A stretch of DNA of 64,000 nucleotides from Corynebacterium sp. Marseille-P3884 (GCF_017942225.1 NZ_JAGKSD010000007.1:62001-126000); one strand, 5' to 3'. Positions 30,219 to 40,796 are shown, counted from the first letter of the stretch. Numbers and translations: made by a program. The notes: a model not told the origin generated them from the letters alone.

Positions 30219-31292
30219 CTACAGCGCTTCCAAGTAGTGCTCCGCGTCGATGGCGGCACGGCACCCGGAACCTGCGGCGGTGATGGCCTGGCGGTAGTAG
30301 TTGTCCACCAAATCGCCAGCGGCGAAAACGCCCGGCACCGACGTCTTCGTGGTGGGGTGCTCGACGGTGACATAGCCTTCTGCGTCGGTGGCTACTTGGC
30401 CGTCAAGGAAGCCGGAACGCGGGTCGTGGCCGATGGCGACGAACATCGCCGTGGCGTCCAGGGTGGATTCCTGCCCTGTCTGGGTGTCCTTGATGCGAAG
30501 ACCGGCGACCCTGCCGCCGTCCTCGAGGACTTCTTCCACGACGGCGTTGGTGAGGAATTCGATCTTGTCGTTCTCCTTCGCGCGGTCCAGCATGATCTGG
30601 GAGGCGCGGAATTCCTCTCGGCGGTGAATGATTGTCACCTTGGAGCCGAAACGGGTCAGGAAGGTGGCTTCCTCCATCGCGGAATCGCCGCCGCCGACGA
30701 CAGCGATGTGCTGGTCTTTGAAGAAGAAGCCGTCGCAGGTTGCGCAGGTGGACACGCCGCGGCCGGTGAGCTCCTGCTCGCCCGGAATGCCCAGGTGGCG
30801 CGGTGCCGCACCGGTGGCCAGGATGACCGCGCGGGCTTGGAATACCTCGTCGCCGACGTGAACCTTCTTGATGTCGCCGTCCAGCTCGACGCTATCGACC
30901 TGGTCAGCGCGGAGATCGGCACCGAAACGCTCGGCTTGGGCGCGCATCTCCGTCATCAGGTCCGGGCCCTGGATGCCATTTTGGAAACCGGGGAAATTCT
31001 CCACCTCGGTGGTGTTCATCAGCTCGCCGCCGAACTCGTAGCCCTCGAACACGAGCGGCTTCAGGTCGGCGCGCGCGGTGTACAGCGCGGCGGTGTAGCC
31101 GGCAGGTCCGGAGCCGACCACGATGACGTCGTAAATGGTGTTGCTGTCGGCGTCCGCGCCGGTGCGTTCGGCGGATTCCTTCATCTGCTCGGTGGGAGCA
31201 GTCTCCGGTGCGGATTTGAATCCGCCCAGGGCATTGACGGAGGGAAATTTCGGAATGTTGTTGGAGCCGGTGGACCCGTTGGATTCAGTCAT
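30219..31292 (-). CDS. trxB: thioredoxin reductase
   Basis: A 357-residue NADPH-dependent flavoprotein. FAD-binding [16 protein letters not shown], redox centre [14 protein letters not shown] motif [10 protein letters not shown] and the C-terminal [10 protein letters not shown] are present. The protein has an unusual N-terminal extension of about 50 residues (Ser/Asn/Pro/Glu-rich) before the FAD motif. An internal Met (MKESAERT, residue 37) is an alternative start. It starts 14 bp downstream of sigM. Confidence 0.94.
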   Translation of the reverse strand: MTESNGSTGSNNIPKFPSVNALGGFKSAPETAPTEQMKESAERTGADADSNTIYDVIVVGSGPAGYTAALYTARADLKPLVFEGYEFGGELMNTTEVENFPGFQNGIQGPDLMTEMRAQAERFGADLRADQVDSVELDGDIKKVHVGDEVFQARAVILATGAAPRHLGIPGEQELTGRGVSTCATCDGFFFKDQHIAVVGGGDSAMEEATFLTRFGSKVTIIHRREEFRASQIMLDRAKENDKIEFLTNAVVEEVLEDGGRVAGLRIKDTQTGQESTLDATAMFVAIGHDPRSGFLDGQVATDAEGYVTVEHPTTKTSVPGVFAAGDLVDNYYRQAITAAGSGCRAAIDAEHYLEAL

Positions 31293-31306
31293 GGCTGCCA
31301 GTGTAG

Positions 31307-31921
31307 TTAACTGCGCAAGCCGTCAGATAACGCCTGGCGAGCCCGATTTCGGCGCGACTTCACGGTGCCGGGGCGTACGCCCAGATGGGAGGCGGCGGAG
31401 TTGATGGAGTAGCCGGCGACGTCGATAAGCATTAAAGCCCGTCGTTGCGCGGCCGGAAGTTTGAAAAGGGCCTGGCGGAGCGTGAGCAGGCGGTCGAGAT
31501 TGCCCAGCGGGTCATGCGCGAGGTAGCGGTTCGCGTCAGGGCTGAGCTTCTCCGAATCATCCAGGCTCGTGTGCTGCCTTTTATTCTCCGCGCGCTTCGC
31601 GTGATCGTAGCCCGCATTCTTCACGAGGCGGTAGAGCCACGTGGTCAGCGCGGATTCGGCGCGGAAAGTGTGCATATTGCGCGAGGCCTTGAATAACGCG
31701 TCCTGAACGATGTCCTGCGCGTCGTGCTCATTGCGCGCGTACTGCTTGGCCACGGCCATCATCCGCTGCCGGTGCCTTTCCACAATGATCTGAAAGGCCC
31801 GGTTGTCCCCCGCGACGTATTCCGTGACCAGTGCATTATCGGTCTTCTTTAGCTGTTGCTGCTTCCGCTGCGCGTTGATCCGGTATGTGCGCGCCAAGCG
31901 GCCGTGACTATGCGTATTCAC
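31307..31921 (-). CDS. sigM: ECF sigma factor SigM
   Basis: A 204-residue ECF sigma factor. Region 2 includes [20 protein letters not shown] and [19 protein letters not shown]; region 4 includes [20 protein letters not shown] with a helix-turn-helix ([20 protein letters not shown]). Its place upstream of trxB and trxA matches SigM of Corynebacterium, which controls disulfide-stress genes. No anti-sigma gene follows. The start appears to be GTG. The region 4 LID tripeptide is encoded by an iterated 10-mer. Confidence 0.87.
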   Translation of the reverse strand: MNTHSHGRLARTYRINAQRKQQQLKKTDNALVTEYVAGDNRAFQIIVERHRQRMMAVAKQYARNEHDAQDIVQDALFKASRNMHTFRAESALTTWLYRLVKNAGYDHAKRAENKRQHTSLDDSEKLSPDANRYLAHDPLGNLDRLLTLRQALFKLPAAQRRALMLIDVAGYSINSAASHLGVRPGTVKSRRNRARQALSDGLRS

Positions 31922-32015
31922 CTTGTCCCCCCGAACAAGTCTCCCCTGTTTCCAGCTGTATGTGTGCTGTGGAACCCATTTTGCCCTGACGCGTGGGGGA
32001 CGCGCTCGCCAAAAG

Positions 32016-32033
32016 TGCGCACTATAGTGCGCA
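32016..32033 (-). terminator. 18-bp perfect palindrome downstream of murJ
   Basis: TGCGCACTATAGTGCGCA lies between the murJ stop and sigM. On the minus strand CTTTTGG follows it, so it can terminate the murJ transcript. It could instead be an operator for sigM; the short T-run and tiny loop leave this open. Confidence 0.5.
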
Positions 32034-32051
32034 ACGCTTTGTAACGGGCTT

Positions 32052-35000
32052 CTACCTCATGCGCGTGCCGACGACGGAAATGCCGCGGATGATCGCTGCA
32101 GCGTCGTTCTCGCTGTTGAACGCAATGACGAGACCGGTAACCGCCTCTTTGCTGCCGTCGATCTCGATGCTCGTGCGGCCGTCTTTCAACGTGCCGTTCG
32201 TCAAAATGCGCAGGTGGTTGACGTTTGTGGCGTCCGCGGTCTGCTCGGTCGTGGCATAAATAACGTAGTCCATGCCCGCGCCGCTGGCGGAGTCGATATT
32301 GAGCTCCTCGGGGATGAACGGGGCACCGTTGTCGGCGGTGAGCAGGACCTTCTCCCCCGCCTTTGCGGAGGCGGCGGTGGAGTCTTCGCCGTCGACAAGC
32401 GCGGCGAAGTCGATATTCCTGTCACTGGCGGCATCCTCGCCCCATGCGGTGGCGGTGAGCGGTGCGATGATCACGGGCAGTGTTCCGAGCGGACCGTTTT
32501 CTATGCCTTCGGAGACCTGGTCGGCTCCGTCGCGCGCGGATTCACTGGTGATCGGCGAATCGGCGCGGTGGCTGAACATACCCACGAGGTAGACGGTCAG
32601 CGCTGCGACGAGCACGACCGCCGTGATGGCGACGGCAACCAGTCCTGCCGTGCCCAGCGCGCCGATGCCGCGCTCGCCGAAGCCGCCTCTGCGCGCGGTG
32701 TCCTCGGCGACACCCTGTTCGTCCTGCTCGGGCCGCTCCACGAGCGGTGCCGGAGCGACGTGCGTGTGCGCAATCTCGGCGAGCGACTGCTCGATGGCGC
32801 GGTAGTCGGGCACCTCTTCGCGCGCGGCGGCGGCGGGAGGCGCGAGCGCGTCTGTCTCCGCGGAACCGGCCAGCAACTCAAGGGCGAATGCGTAGGCGGA
32901 AGCATCGGCCTCCACGTCGGCGTCGGGCAGGATCGCTGGGAAAGCGAGGACGACCGTGCCGTCGTCGCTGACTCGCATGCGGTTGCGGTTGTCCAGACCC
33001 AGTGGCACGCCCCGATCGCGGGACTGTGCGATGGCATCGGTCAGGGGGATCATGGCGGCGGCGACGGCTTCGTCGAGAAGCGTTGCACCCGAGTCGGTGA
33101 CTGTCTTCAGGTCGGAGCCTGGGATCCAGTCGGCGACAACGACCGCGCCGGTGCGGTAGCTGATTGTCTCAAGGACCGGTGCGACCGCGGGCAGGCCTAG
33201 CTCGTTCAGCTGATTCGTGCGGTGGCAGATGCCGGCGGCGTCGATCGCCGCTTGCCGCGGGGTGACGGGCGCCATCGGTGCCGCGCCGCACGTGTCCACG
33301 AATGTCAGCGCCACGATGCGGCCGGTGGCCTGCTCGCGCGCCTGCCAGAAGCGGGCGGAATTGGACGCGCCGCAATCGCGCAGGAGGCGGAAGCGGCCGT
33401 CGGACACTGCCGCGCCGGGCACGAGTCGCGGGCCTCGGACCACGCCGGCAGACATCGGCGGCGGGACCGGGGAGGTGTTGAAGGTGTCAGTACCGAGGAA
33501 CTGCGGGTCGACGCCGGTGCCTGCTGCGATGTCGTCGGAGGGGCTCGTGCGCACGATGCGGCGTAGGCCAGGTACACGTGCCAGCACCGCGCCCAGGCTT
33601 TTAACTTCAGGGAGCTTGGAGAACGACAGTGCGATGCCCGTGGCGATGACGAAGACGATGCCGAGGATCAGGATTTCCAGCAGCAGGCCGAAGGAATCGC
33701 GGCGGCCCAAAGCCGCAGCCAGCCCAGGCATGCCGCCGGGGATCAGGCGCAGCAGGAAACGCACGAGCATGGTCGCGGCAACACCCACCAGGCCTGCGGC
33801 GGCCGCCCACACGGAGGTGTGCAGTACCGAAGCAAAGCGCAGGGAGCCCAGCTTGCGGTGCAGCAGGAATGCGCCGATCACTGCGCCGGCAATGAAGCCG
33901 AAGCCGTTGGCCGCACCGAGCAGAACCACGACCTGGTCCGGCCGCGATGCCACAGTCGGCGCCAAGGTGGCCAGAACCACCTTGGTCAGCGTGATGCCGG
34001 CGATGATGAAGGTCGGCGTCCACGCTTCTTCGCGGGCGTAGAACACGCGCAGGTGGAGCATCACGAGCGCGTACGGAATGAGCGTGAACGCGGCGAAGCT
34101 CAAGGTCAGACCGAGCGTGCGGGCTTCTTCGTTGGTGAAGTTGCCGTAGCCGAACAGGGCGTTGCCGATGTCGGGGCCCAGTGCCGTCATGAAGATGATG
34201 ATCGGGATCAGCGCGATGAACGTCAGCTTAGTGCCCAACGTCAGATCGCGGACCACGGCCTCGTCGTCGCCGTCGGCGGCATTGCGCGACAGGCGCGGCA
34301 TGATCGCCGTCAGCAGGGTCACGCCGACGATGCCGTACGGGACCTGGAGCAGTTGCCAGTGCTGCATGTAGATCACCGGCGCGGAACTATCCACGCCCGA
34401 CGCGATGCGGTTGTTGATGATGTATCCCGCCTGCGAGATCGCCACATACGTCACGATCGCCAGGGCCATTCCCCCGAATTGTTTGAGGCGTTCGTCGATG
34501 CCCCACAGCGGCCGCAGGTCGATCTTCAGCCGGCGCAGCGCCGGCAGCATGATCAGGCATTGCACCGCCACGCCGAGCGTGGTGCCCAGACCCAGCAGCA
34601 GAATGTGCGGGTCGGTGACCCCGGTGTGCTCCTTCGGGTCAAGCTGGCCCGGCAGGATCATGTACAGCATCATCACGCCGATGGAGACCAGGTTGTTCGC
34701 CACTGGCGCCCACGCCCCGGGCCGGAACACTTCCTTGGTATTCAATATGGCCATGAACAGTGAGAACAGGCCGTAGAACATGATCTGTGGCAGCAACAGA
34801 TAGGCGAAAGACGTCGCCTGCACTAGGTTGACGTGCCCGCCCTCTTTCAGCATCACCTCGGTGAGCAGCGGCGCACCGATCACGGTGATCAGCGTGACTG
34901 CGGTCAGCAGCGTGATCGTCAGCGTGAATAGCCGCCTGATGAATGCGGCGCCGCGGTCCGGGTCTTCCTTTTCCGCGCGCACGAGCACCGGCACGACCAG

Positions 35001-35225
35001 CGCAGTGAGCACCGACCCGAGCACGATCTCCGTGATCATGTTCGGCAGCGTGTTCGCCGTGTTGAATGCCGAAGCCACTGCGCCGCCGAGTGCGGAGGTG
35101 ATCATCACCGTGCGGATGAAGCCGGTGATGCGCGACATCAGTGTCGCCACAGCCATGGAGCCGGTGGAGCGGACGACGGATTTATCGCTCGTCGTCTTTT
35201 GCTCCTCCGTCGTCGTTTCCGCCAT
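32052..35225 (-). CDS. murJ: lipid II flippase MurJ with C-terminal pseudokinase and extracytoplasmic domain
   Basis: A 1057-residue protein like mycobacterial Rv3910. About 540 residues form the MviN/MurJ core of some fourteen spans (LMSRITGFIRTVMI at the start). A cytosolic pseudokinase follows (GRFRLLRDCGAS, FWQAREQATGRIVALTFV) with no Lys in the VAxK position. After a further span (GLVAVAITAVVLVAALTVYLV) comes an extracellular jelly-roll-like domain. It exports lipid II, and the pseudokinase in mycobacteria binds an FHA protein. I chose ATG 35225 with GGAG five bases upstream. It follows the DUF6049 gene in a conserved cluster. Confidence 0.93.
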   Translation of the reverse strand: MAETTTEEQKTTSDKSVVRSTGSMAVATLMSRITGFIRTVMITSALGGAVASAFNTANTLPNMITEIVLGSVLTALVVPVLVRAEKEDPDRGAAFIRRLFTLTITLLTAVTLITVIGAPLLTEVMLKEGGHVNLVQATSFAYLLLPQIMFYGLFSLFMAILNTKEVFRPGAWAPVANNLVSIGVMMLYMILPGQLDPKEHTGVTDPHILLLGLGTTLGVAVQCLIMLPALRRLKIDLRPLWGIDERLKQFGGMALAIVTYVAISQAGYIINNRIASGVDSSAPVIYMQHWQLLQVPYGIVGVTLLTAIMPRLSRNAADGDDEAVVRDLTLGTKLTFIALIPIIIFMTALGPDIGNALFGYGNFTNEEARTLGLTLSFAAFTLIPYALVMLHLRVFYAREEAWTPTFIIAGITLTKVVLATLAPTVASRPDQVVVLLGAANGFGFIAGAVIGAFLLHRKLGSLRFASVLHTSVWAAAAGLVGVAATMLVRFLLRLIPGGMPGLAAALGRRDSFGLLLEILILGIVFVIATGIALSFSKLPEVKSLGAVLARVPGLRRIVRTSPSDDIAAGTGVDPQFLGTDTFNTSPVPPPMSAGVVRGPRLVPGAAVSDGRFRLLRDCGASNSARFWQAREQATGRIVALTFVDTCGAAPMAPVTPRQAAIDAAGICHRTNQLNELGLPAVAPVLETISYRTGAVVVADWIPGSDLKTVTDSGATLLDEAVAAAMIPLTDAIAQSRDRGVPLGLDNRNRMRVSDDGTVVLAFPAILPDADVEADASAYAFALELLAGSAETDALAPPAAAAREEVPDYRAIEQSLAEIAHTHVAPAPLVERPEQDEQGVAEDTARRGGFGERGIGALGTAGLVAVAITAVVLVAALTVYLVGMFSHRADSPITSESARDGADQVSEGIENGPLGTLPVIIAPLTATAWGEDAASDRNIDFAALVDGEDSTAASAKAGEKVLLTADNGAPFIPEELNIDSASGAGMDYVIYATTEQTADATNVNHLRILTNGTLKDGRTSIEIDGSKEAVTGLVIAFNSENDAAAIIRGISVVGTRMR

Positions 35226-35279
35226 ACACACTCCAAGTCTTGAGAACCCCGGGTTCGGGAATTCTGGGTCAAGGGTATG

Positions 35280-37748
35280 TTAGTCGGCCTGCCGCGAATC
35301 TCTATCTCGTCGGCGTTTCCCCAACTGCGCGAGAACAGCGAGCACGAACAGTCCTGCCAGCAGCGAGATGAGCACCCAGTTGCTTATCGACGTCCCCGCC
35401 GTCTGCACCCCGATGCCCACCGGTTGAGAAATCGCTTGGTTTTGTGGTGTGGCAAGGAATAACTGCAAGTCGGTGCGTTCGTTATTCGACGGCAGGTCCG
35501 CTGTCATCTGCAGCGTGATCGAGCCACGCGCCGGGATGCGGAATTCCGTCGGGGTGTTCAATTTTGCCCCCTCCGGTCCGCGGTAGAGAATCGTCGCGTC
35601 GACGGGCAACGGCAGGCCGTTCTGCGCGACGATCAAAAGCGGCGACGACGCAGACGTGCGCGTGTACACGTTTCCCGGCGGGATGAGCGCGATCGATGAC
35701 CTCAGCGCCGCCAGCGTGTCCCGGCCTCCGTTGAGGCGCTCCCGGGTGCGCTTTTCCGCCTCCGCGTAGCCCGTGTAGGCCCGCCGCCCGGTCACCGTCA
35801 TCGCGGTGAGCAGGTCTGTGCGCAGCGGCAACGTGTACCCGTATCGGGTCAGCGCGATCGCGTTGTCGTTGGCCAGCAGCGCCGTCAGGTCGTTGATGAA
35901 GCGCGCTTGCTGCCCAGAATTGAGCACCTCGGTGTCCGTGAGTTCAGCCGGGTCGCTCTCCGGGACGCCGAGCTTATCGACGTCCCCCTGCCCCACTTCT
36001 CCCGGCGCCCCCACATAGCTTTCGAGCGTCATCGGAGCGGCAGTGCGCTCCCCGAAGAGCTCCGTCACCGTCGCCATGACTGCTTGCGCCGTTGAAGCCT
36101 CCCATGCCGCCGGTGGGTTCACCAGCGTCGGATCGAGCTCTTCCGCCCGTTCTGCCCGTTCCGCCGCGGTCCGCACTGCCGTCGCCGCAGTGAGATCCCG
36201 CGCTTGCACCGAGTCGAGCGTGTAGTCGTAGCGCAGGTGCTCGTCGGAATACCCCGTTGTTTCCGGCACTGGTCCCGTCGCCGCCAAAGTGGCCGCCAGT
36301 GAACTATCGAATGTCACCGCCGTGACTCCAGGCGTGAGAGTGGCGAACCTCTCGACAGTGTCCACCGTGTTGTCCGCCACCAGCACTCGCACGGTCTCAG
36401 CCGGTTCTGGCGCCGCGATGTCGGCCACGCTCGGCAGTGCCGGGTTATTCAGGTTGTCCAAGGCAACGCCCTTCTCCCCCTCGATGCGTCCGCCGGGGGC
36501 CTCGGCATTCTTCGCCTGCGCCTGCTGGTCGAGCTCCCACTGGGTGTGCATCCCGGTGACGGGCAGGTCCGATTTGCTCAGATCCGCCCAGCCCATGCCC
36601 GGCGCAGATTCGGAGGTGAGGTAGCCCGCGCCGGGCACCACCAGGTTGCGTACCACCGGGGTTCCAAGGATGCGTTCTGCTGTGAAGGGTCCGCGCTCGA
36701 CTGCCTCACGCATGAGCCACGTGTCGCCGGTGCGCGCCACTGCGTTCAGATCGGTATTCGCCCACGGCAGTGCGACTGCGCAATTGTTTTTTGCGGCCCC
36801 GCGAAGCTTATCCAGCCACGCCGCGGCGTCTTCGGCACCTGTGCCTTGTTCCGCACCTGCGCTAGCTTCGTCACCGCCCCAAGAATCGCGCAGCCGCTTC
36901 CGGTTCAGTCCTGGCGAGGGCCGGTCGTCATCCACCGTGTAGCCCTGGGCCATGCGTTCCACGGTGTCGAGCAGCGCCGGGTCGACCGCGAGACACGTCG
37001 AGCTGCGTATGCCCTCGTCCTCCGTCGCTTCCTCGTACGTGTTCACCAGTTCGTCCAAGCGCCCCCCGGGCGCGACCTGAGTGGCGAGTTCCTCCGAGCG
37101 CAGAATCAGCGGTGGCCTGTTCGGTGCCTCTCCCGTCTCCCCCGGCACGATGTCCACCGGCGCAGAAATCGGGAACAGCACGCTCATTCCTGCGGGCTTG
37201 GTTGCCTCTGTTTCTGCTTCATTCTCAGGCGTTTCCCCCTTCACCGCCATGTGCCAGCGCTCCGTATCCAACGTCGCGCCGTCTTGGCCCAGCACCAGCA
37301 TCATCGGGAAACTGCTGTTGTACGGCTGTTTCTGGGTGGGGATGGTGACCTTGATCTCGGTCTCCTCGCCTCGTGCCAGCTCCGGGACCTTCACTTCGTC
37401 GCCAGCTGCGTGGTACTCCGAGACCGATGCCACGCTCGCCGCCCGCGCGTCCGACACCGAGCCGGAGGCGGGTCCGCGCAGTGGTGCCACGGTCAGTCCG
37501 GAGACGTCCGCGTCAGATTCATTCCTGACACGAACAGTGACGGACAGGGGGTTGCCGGAAGGGACGGTGGCCGGGGCGTCGATAAGCGAAAGCTTCAGTC
37601 CTTGCTCCCCGTCGTCGGGACGGATCTGCTCGTTGACCCACTCGTGTGCGACTGCGGGATCGTTCGGATCGACGGGGACGGGCTGGGCCGCGCATGAGAG
37701 CACCGCTGCGGTGAGCACCGCAGCCGCCCGATGCGTGCGCCGACTCAT
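35280..37748 (-). CDS. DUF6049 family secreted membrane-anchored protein
   Basis: An 822-residue protein with a signal peptide ([19 protein letters not shown], where the Cys may be lipidated), a long extracytoplasmic part and a single C-terminal span (WVLISLLAGLFVLAVLAQLG) followed by a basic tail. It matches the actinobacterial DUF6049 proteins encoded between the Nudix gene and murJ (Rv3909 position). Function is not established; the location suggests cell-wall assembly. ATG 37748 overlaps the stop of the Nudix gene (ATGA), so the longer in-frame start is rejected. It contains three iterated 10-mers, one of them in a different reading frame (Ser-Ile-Ser). Confidence 0.82.
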   Translation of the reverse strand: MSRRTHRAAAVLTAAVLSCAAQPVPVDPNDPAVAHEWVNEQIRPDDGEQGLKLSLIDAPATVPSGNPLSVTVRVRNESDADVSGLTVAPLRGPASGSVSDARAASVASVSEYHAAGDEVKVPELARGEETEIKVTIPTQKQPYNSSFPMMLVLGQDGATLDTERWHMAVKGETPENEAETEATKPAGMSVLFPISAPVDIVPGETGEAPNRPPLILRSEELATQVAPGGRLDELVNTYEEATEDEGIRSSTCLAVDPALLDTVERMAQGYTVDDDRPSPGLNRKRLRDSWGGDEASAGAEQGTGAEDAAAWLDKLRGAAKNNCAVALPWANTDLNAVARTGDTWLMREAVERGPFTAERILGTPVVRNLVVPGAGYLTSESAPGMGWADLSKSDLPVTGMHTQWELDQQAQAKNAEAPGGRIEGEKGVALDNLNNPALPSVADIAAPEPAETVRVLVADNTVDTVERFATLTPGVTAVTFDSSLAATLAATGPVPETTGYSDEHLRYDYTLDSVQARDLTAATAVRTAAERAERAEELDPTLVNPPAAWEASTAQAVMATVTELFGERTAAPMTLESYVGAPGEVGQGDVDKLGVPESDPAELTDTEVLNSGQQARFINDLTALLANDNAIALTRYGYTLPLRTDLLTAMTVTGRRAYTGYAEAEKRTRERLNGGRDTLAALRSSIALIPPGNVYTRTSASSPLLIVAQNGLPLPVDATILYRGPEGAKLNTPTEFRIPARGSITLQMTADLPSNNERTDLQLFLATPQNQAISQPVGIGVQTAGTSISNWVLISLLAGLFVLAVLAQLGKRRRDRDSRQAD

Positions 37749-38566
37749 CACCGTGGGGTGGTCCTTCCCGCTTCTTTTTCCGCGCGGGCGAGCTCCGGCA
37801 TCTTGTCGAATGCGATGCGTGCCAGCTTCCGCTCGTCCGCGTACGCCAAATGCTCGATCAACTCGCTGACCGGCACCCACGCGACTTCCGTGACCTCCGG
37901 GTCCTCGTCATTGAGCACCCCGTCGACATAGCGCAACAGATTGTGGTGAACCGTCTTGTGGATGCGCACCCCGTCGGAGACGAACCAGTAATCGATCACG
38001 CCCAGCTCAGCGAACGGCTCCCCCGAGATACCCGTTTCTTCCCATACCTCGCGGCGCGCGGTGTCCCACTGGTGCTCGTCCGGCTCGACGTGCCCTTTCG
38101 GCATGGACCACAGCAAACGCCCGCGCCTGTCGAGTCTCCCGATGAGCGCGACGTAGATCTGCGACATGTCCACGGAACCGTCCGGCGCAACTGCCTCCGC
38201 CATGCCCGAAACGACGAGGCCGCCCGCGCTCGTTTCGTCGCGCGTTTCCATGTTTTGCGACGCGTATTGCGCGTTTTTGTGCGAAGGCTTGCGGTACCTA
38301 TTGCCCCCGCCGCCGCGATTCCGGCCGCGCTGATTACCGCGTTGGTTGCCCCGTTGGTTATTGCCCCGGTTGTTGCTTCCCCCGCGACGCTTGCGGCGGC
38401 GATTCTTGTCGCCGTGTTTTTCGCCCTGATTCTGCCCCTGATTCTTGCCTCGGCTCTTGTTCTGGCTCTGGTTATCGTGGGCGCGGCTCGACGCGCGCCG
38501 GCGGCGTTTGCGCCTGCGCGTGTTGTGCTGCGGCGAATTCGAATCGCCGGGGGTTTCTTGAGCCAT
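37748..38566 (-). CDS. Nudix hydrolase with long basic RGN-rich N-terminus
   Basis: A 272-residue protein. The Nudix box lies at residues 158-180 (GHVEPDE, then REVWEETGI), so the catalytic half is complete. The first 105 residues are a low-complexity Arg/Gly/Asn/Gln/Lys tract with repeated RGNQ units, which looks disordered and nucleic-acid binding. Nudix enzymes in this position may act on capped or oxidised nucleotides; the substrate here is unknown. It is first of the run Nudix-DUF6049-murJ and diverges from the CCA enzyme gene. Confidence 0.88.
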   Translation of the reverse strand: MAQETPGDSNSPQHNTRRRKRRRRASSRAHDNQSQNKSRGKNQGQNQGEKHGDKNRRRKRRGGSNNRGNNQRGNQRGNQRGRNRGGGGNRYRKPSHKNAQYASQNMETRDETSAGGLVVSGMAEAVAPDGSVDMSQIYVALIGRLDRRGRLLWSMPKGHVEPDEHQWDTARREVWEETGISGEPFAELGVIDYWFVSDGVRIHKTVHHNLLRYVDGVLNDEDPEVTEVAWVPVSELIEHLAYADERKLARIAFDKMPELARAEKEAGRTTPR

Positions 38567-38675
38567 CTATTGAATGGTATCCGCCCGTGGTGACCATGTG
38601 GTACTTGAGTTGCTCCAAGGTGGTGTTCTGTGAGGTGCTTCAGGGTGGTTTGCGTGGGGCTGTAAGGTTGTGCGG

Positions 38676-40193
38676 GTGACCACCCAGAACAGCAGTCAGA
38701 CGACGTCGACCGACCCGGCGGAGCTGTTCAATCTGCCGGAGAAGGGGGATCCGACAGCGTTCATTGCCCTGCTCGCCCGCGCGGAAAGTGCCGTTGGCGA
38801 GCTCGCTGGCCTGCTCGGACCCCTTGCTGCCGCCTTTGCCGCCGAGGGCGAGTCGCTGTTTCTCGTCGGCGGCCCGGTGCGCGATGCGATGCTGGGACGC
38901 TTGGGCCACGACTTGGACTTCACCACCTCGGCCCGCCCGGAGACGATCAAGGCGATCCTGACCGAGTGGGGCGAGGCCGTGTGGGACACCGGAATTGAAT
39001 TCGGCACCGTGTCCACCGTGAAGCACGACCAGCAGGTGGAGGTGACCACATTCCGCGCTGACCTCTATGACGGAGTGACACGCAATCCGGAGGTCACCTT
39101 CGGCGACACGATTGAGGGTGATCTCGTCCGCCGCGATTTCCGCGCGAATGCGATGGCGATCGAGCTCATTCCCGCCGCCGACGGCACGTTGTCGCTGGAT
39201 TTCCACGACCCCGTCGACGGCCTGAAGGACCTGCTGGGTCGTACCTTGGACACCCCGCAAGAACCCGAGGTGAGTTTCCGCGACGATCCGCTGCGCATGC
39301 TGCGCGCCGCCCGGTTCGTCTCCCAGCTCGGCTTCACCGTCAGCCCGCGCGTCAAGCGTGCGATGACGGACATGGCAGAAGAGATCGGCCGCATCACGGT
39401 TGAGCGCGTCCAGGCTGAGCTCGACAAACTCATGCTGGGTCTCCAGCCGTGGGAGGGCATTGACCTGCTCGTCGAGACCGGCCTGGCCGACCATATTCTC
39501 CCCGAGATTCCCGCGCTCCAGCTCGAGCGCGATGAGCACATGCAGCACAAGGACGTCTACGCCCACTCGCTCACCGTCCTGCGCCAGGCCACGGAGCTCG
39601 AGGATGAGGGCCCAGATCTCAAGTTGCGGTGGGCAGCGCTCATGCACGACATCGGCAAGCCGGACACGCGCGAGCTCAAGCCCGGCGGCGGCGTTTCTTT
39701 CCACCACCACGAGGTCGTGGGCGCGAAGATGACCCGCAAGCGTATGCGCAAGCTCAAGTACCCGAAGCACGTCATCGAGGACGTCGGCCAGCTCGTCTAC
39801 CTGCACATGCGTTTCCACGGTTTCGGCGAGGGCCAGTGGACCGATTCTGCGGTTCGCCGTTATGTCACGGATGCCGGCGATCTCCTTCCGCGCCTACACA
39901 AGCTCGTGCGCGCCGACTGCACCACCCGCAATCCGAAGAAGGCCGCGCGCCTCCGCCGCACGTACGATGAGCTGGAGGAACGCATCGCGGAGATCTCCGC
40001 CAAGGAGGACCTCGCCCGCGTGCGCCCCGACCTCGACGGCAACGAGATCATGAAGATTCTGGACCTCAAACCGGGCCCCGAGGTCGGCAAAGCCTGGAAG
40101 TATATGAAGGACCTGCGCCTCGAACGCGGCGAGCTCGACCACGACGAAGCCGTTGCGGAGCTCAAGGCTTGGTGGGAGAAGGAAAATGGCTGA
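38676..40193 (+). CDS. cca: CCA tRNA nucleotidyltransferase
   Basis: A 505-residue class II nucleotidyltransferase that adds or repairs the 3' CCA of tRNA. The active-site GGPVRDAMLGRLGHDLDFTT, the RRDFRANAMAIEL motif and the RMLRAARF region are followed by an HD domain (MHDIGKPDTR). GTG 38676 has TAAGG eight bases upstream; the GTG at 38670 is too near that SD. The gene overlaps yqgE by eight bases. Often annotated pcnA in corynebacteria and mycobacteria. Confidence 0.93.
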   Translation: MTTQNSSQTTSTDPAELFNLPEKGDPTAFIALLARAESAVGELAGLLGPLAAAFAAEGESLFLVGGPVRDAMLGRLGHDLDFTTSARPETIKAILTEWGEAVWDTGIEFGTVSTVKHDQQVEVTTFRADLYDGVTRNPEVTFGDTIEGDLVRRDFRANAMAIELIPAADGTLSLDFHDPVDGLKDLLGRTLDTPQEPEVSFRDDPLRMLRAARFVSQLGFTVSPRVKRAMTDMAEEIGRITVERVQAELDKLMLGLQPWEGIDLLVETGLADHILPEIPALQLERDEHMQHKDVYAHSLTVLRQATELEDEGPDLKLRWAALMHDIGKPDTRELKPGGGVSFHHHEVVGAKMTRKRMRKLKYPKHVIEDVGQLVYLHMRFHGFGEGQWTDSAVRRYVTDAGDLLPRLHKLVRADCTTRNPKKAARLRRTYDELEERIAEISAKEDLARVRPDLDGNEIMKILDLKPGPEVGKAWKYMKDLRLERGELDHDEAVAELKAWWEKENG

Positions 40194-40794
40194 GTTCTTT
40201 TACGCGGACCGCTTATTCACCGCGCTCGAGCGCGAAACGCCAGCGCCCGGAATGCTGCTGGTCGCCGCCCCAGGCATGCTCGCGGATGACTTCTCCCGCA
40301 CCGTCATTTTGCTTATCGACGTCTCCCCTTCCGCCACCTTCGGCGTCGTCCTCAACCGCCGCTCCGAATTGGCCGTCCACTCCGTTTTGCCCGATTGGCT
40401 CCCCCACGTGGCAAAGCCGCAGGCTCTTTATGTCGGCGGACCCCTGCGCCCCCAGGCTGCTATTGCCGTCGGCATGACGTCCTCCGGCACCGTCATTGAG
40501 GACCACCCCGAGTTCACCCGTCTGGCTAATCGCCTTGTCCACGTGAACCTGCAGGCCGAACCCGAGTCTGTCGAAGGTCTCCTCGAGGGCATGCGCGTCT
40601 TCTCCGGTTACGCCGAGTGGGCCCCGGGCCAGCTTGACGAGGAGATCGAGCGCGGCGACTGGTACGTCGCCCCCGCCCTGCCCACCGACGTCATCGCTCC
40701 CGCCGCCGCCGATCTGTACAGCGACGTTCTGCGCCGTCAACCGATGCCGCTGCCCCTCTTCTCGACCTTCCCCGCGGACCTCGAGGACAACTAG
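40186..40794 (+). CDS. YqgE/AlgH family protein
   Basis: A 202-residue protein. Family signatures are GMLLVAAPGMLADDFSRTVI at the start, GVVLNRRSEL, LYVGGPLRP and the FSGYAEWAPGQLDEEIERG segment, all matching UPF0301 (YqgE/AlgH). Function is not settled. ATG 40186 lies within the last codons of the CCA gene, so the two are translationally coupled. An iterated 10-mer encodes its LIDV segment. Confidence 0.9.
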   Translation: MAEFFYADRLFTALERETPAPGMLLVAAPGMLADDFSRTVILLIDVSPSATFGVVLNRRSELAVHSVLPDWLPHVAKPQALYVGGPLRPQAAIAVGMTSSGTVIEDHPEFTRLANRLVHVNLQAEPESVEGLLEGMRVFSGYAEWAPGQLDEEIERGDWYVAPALPTDVIAPAAADLYSDVLRRQPMPLPLFSTFPADLEDN

Positions 40795-40796
40795 CC

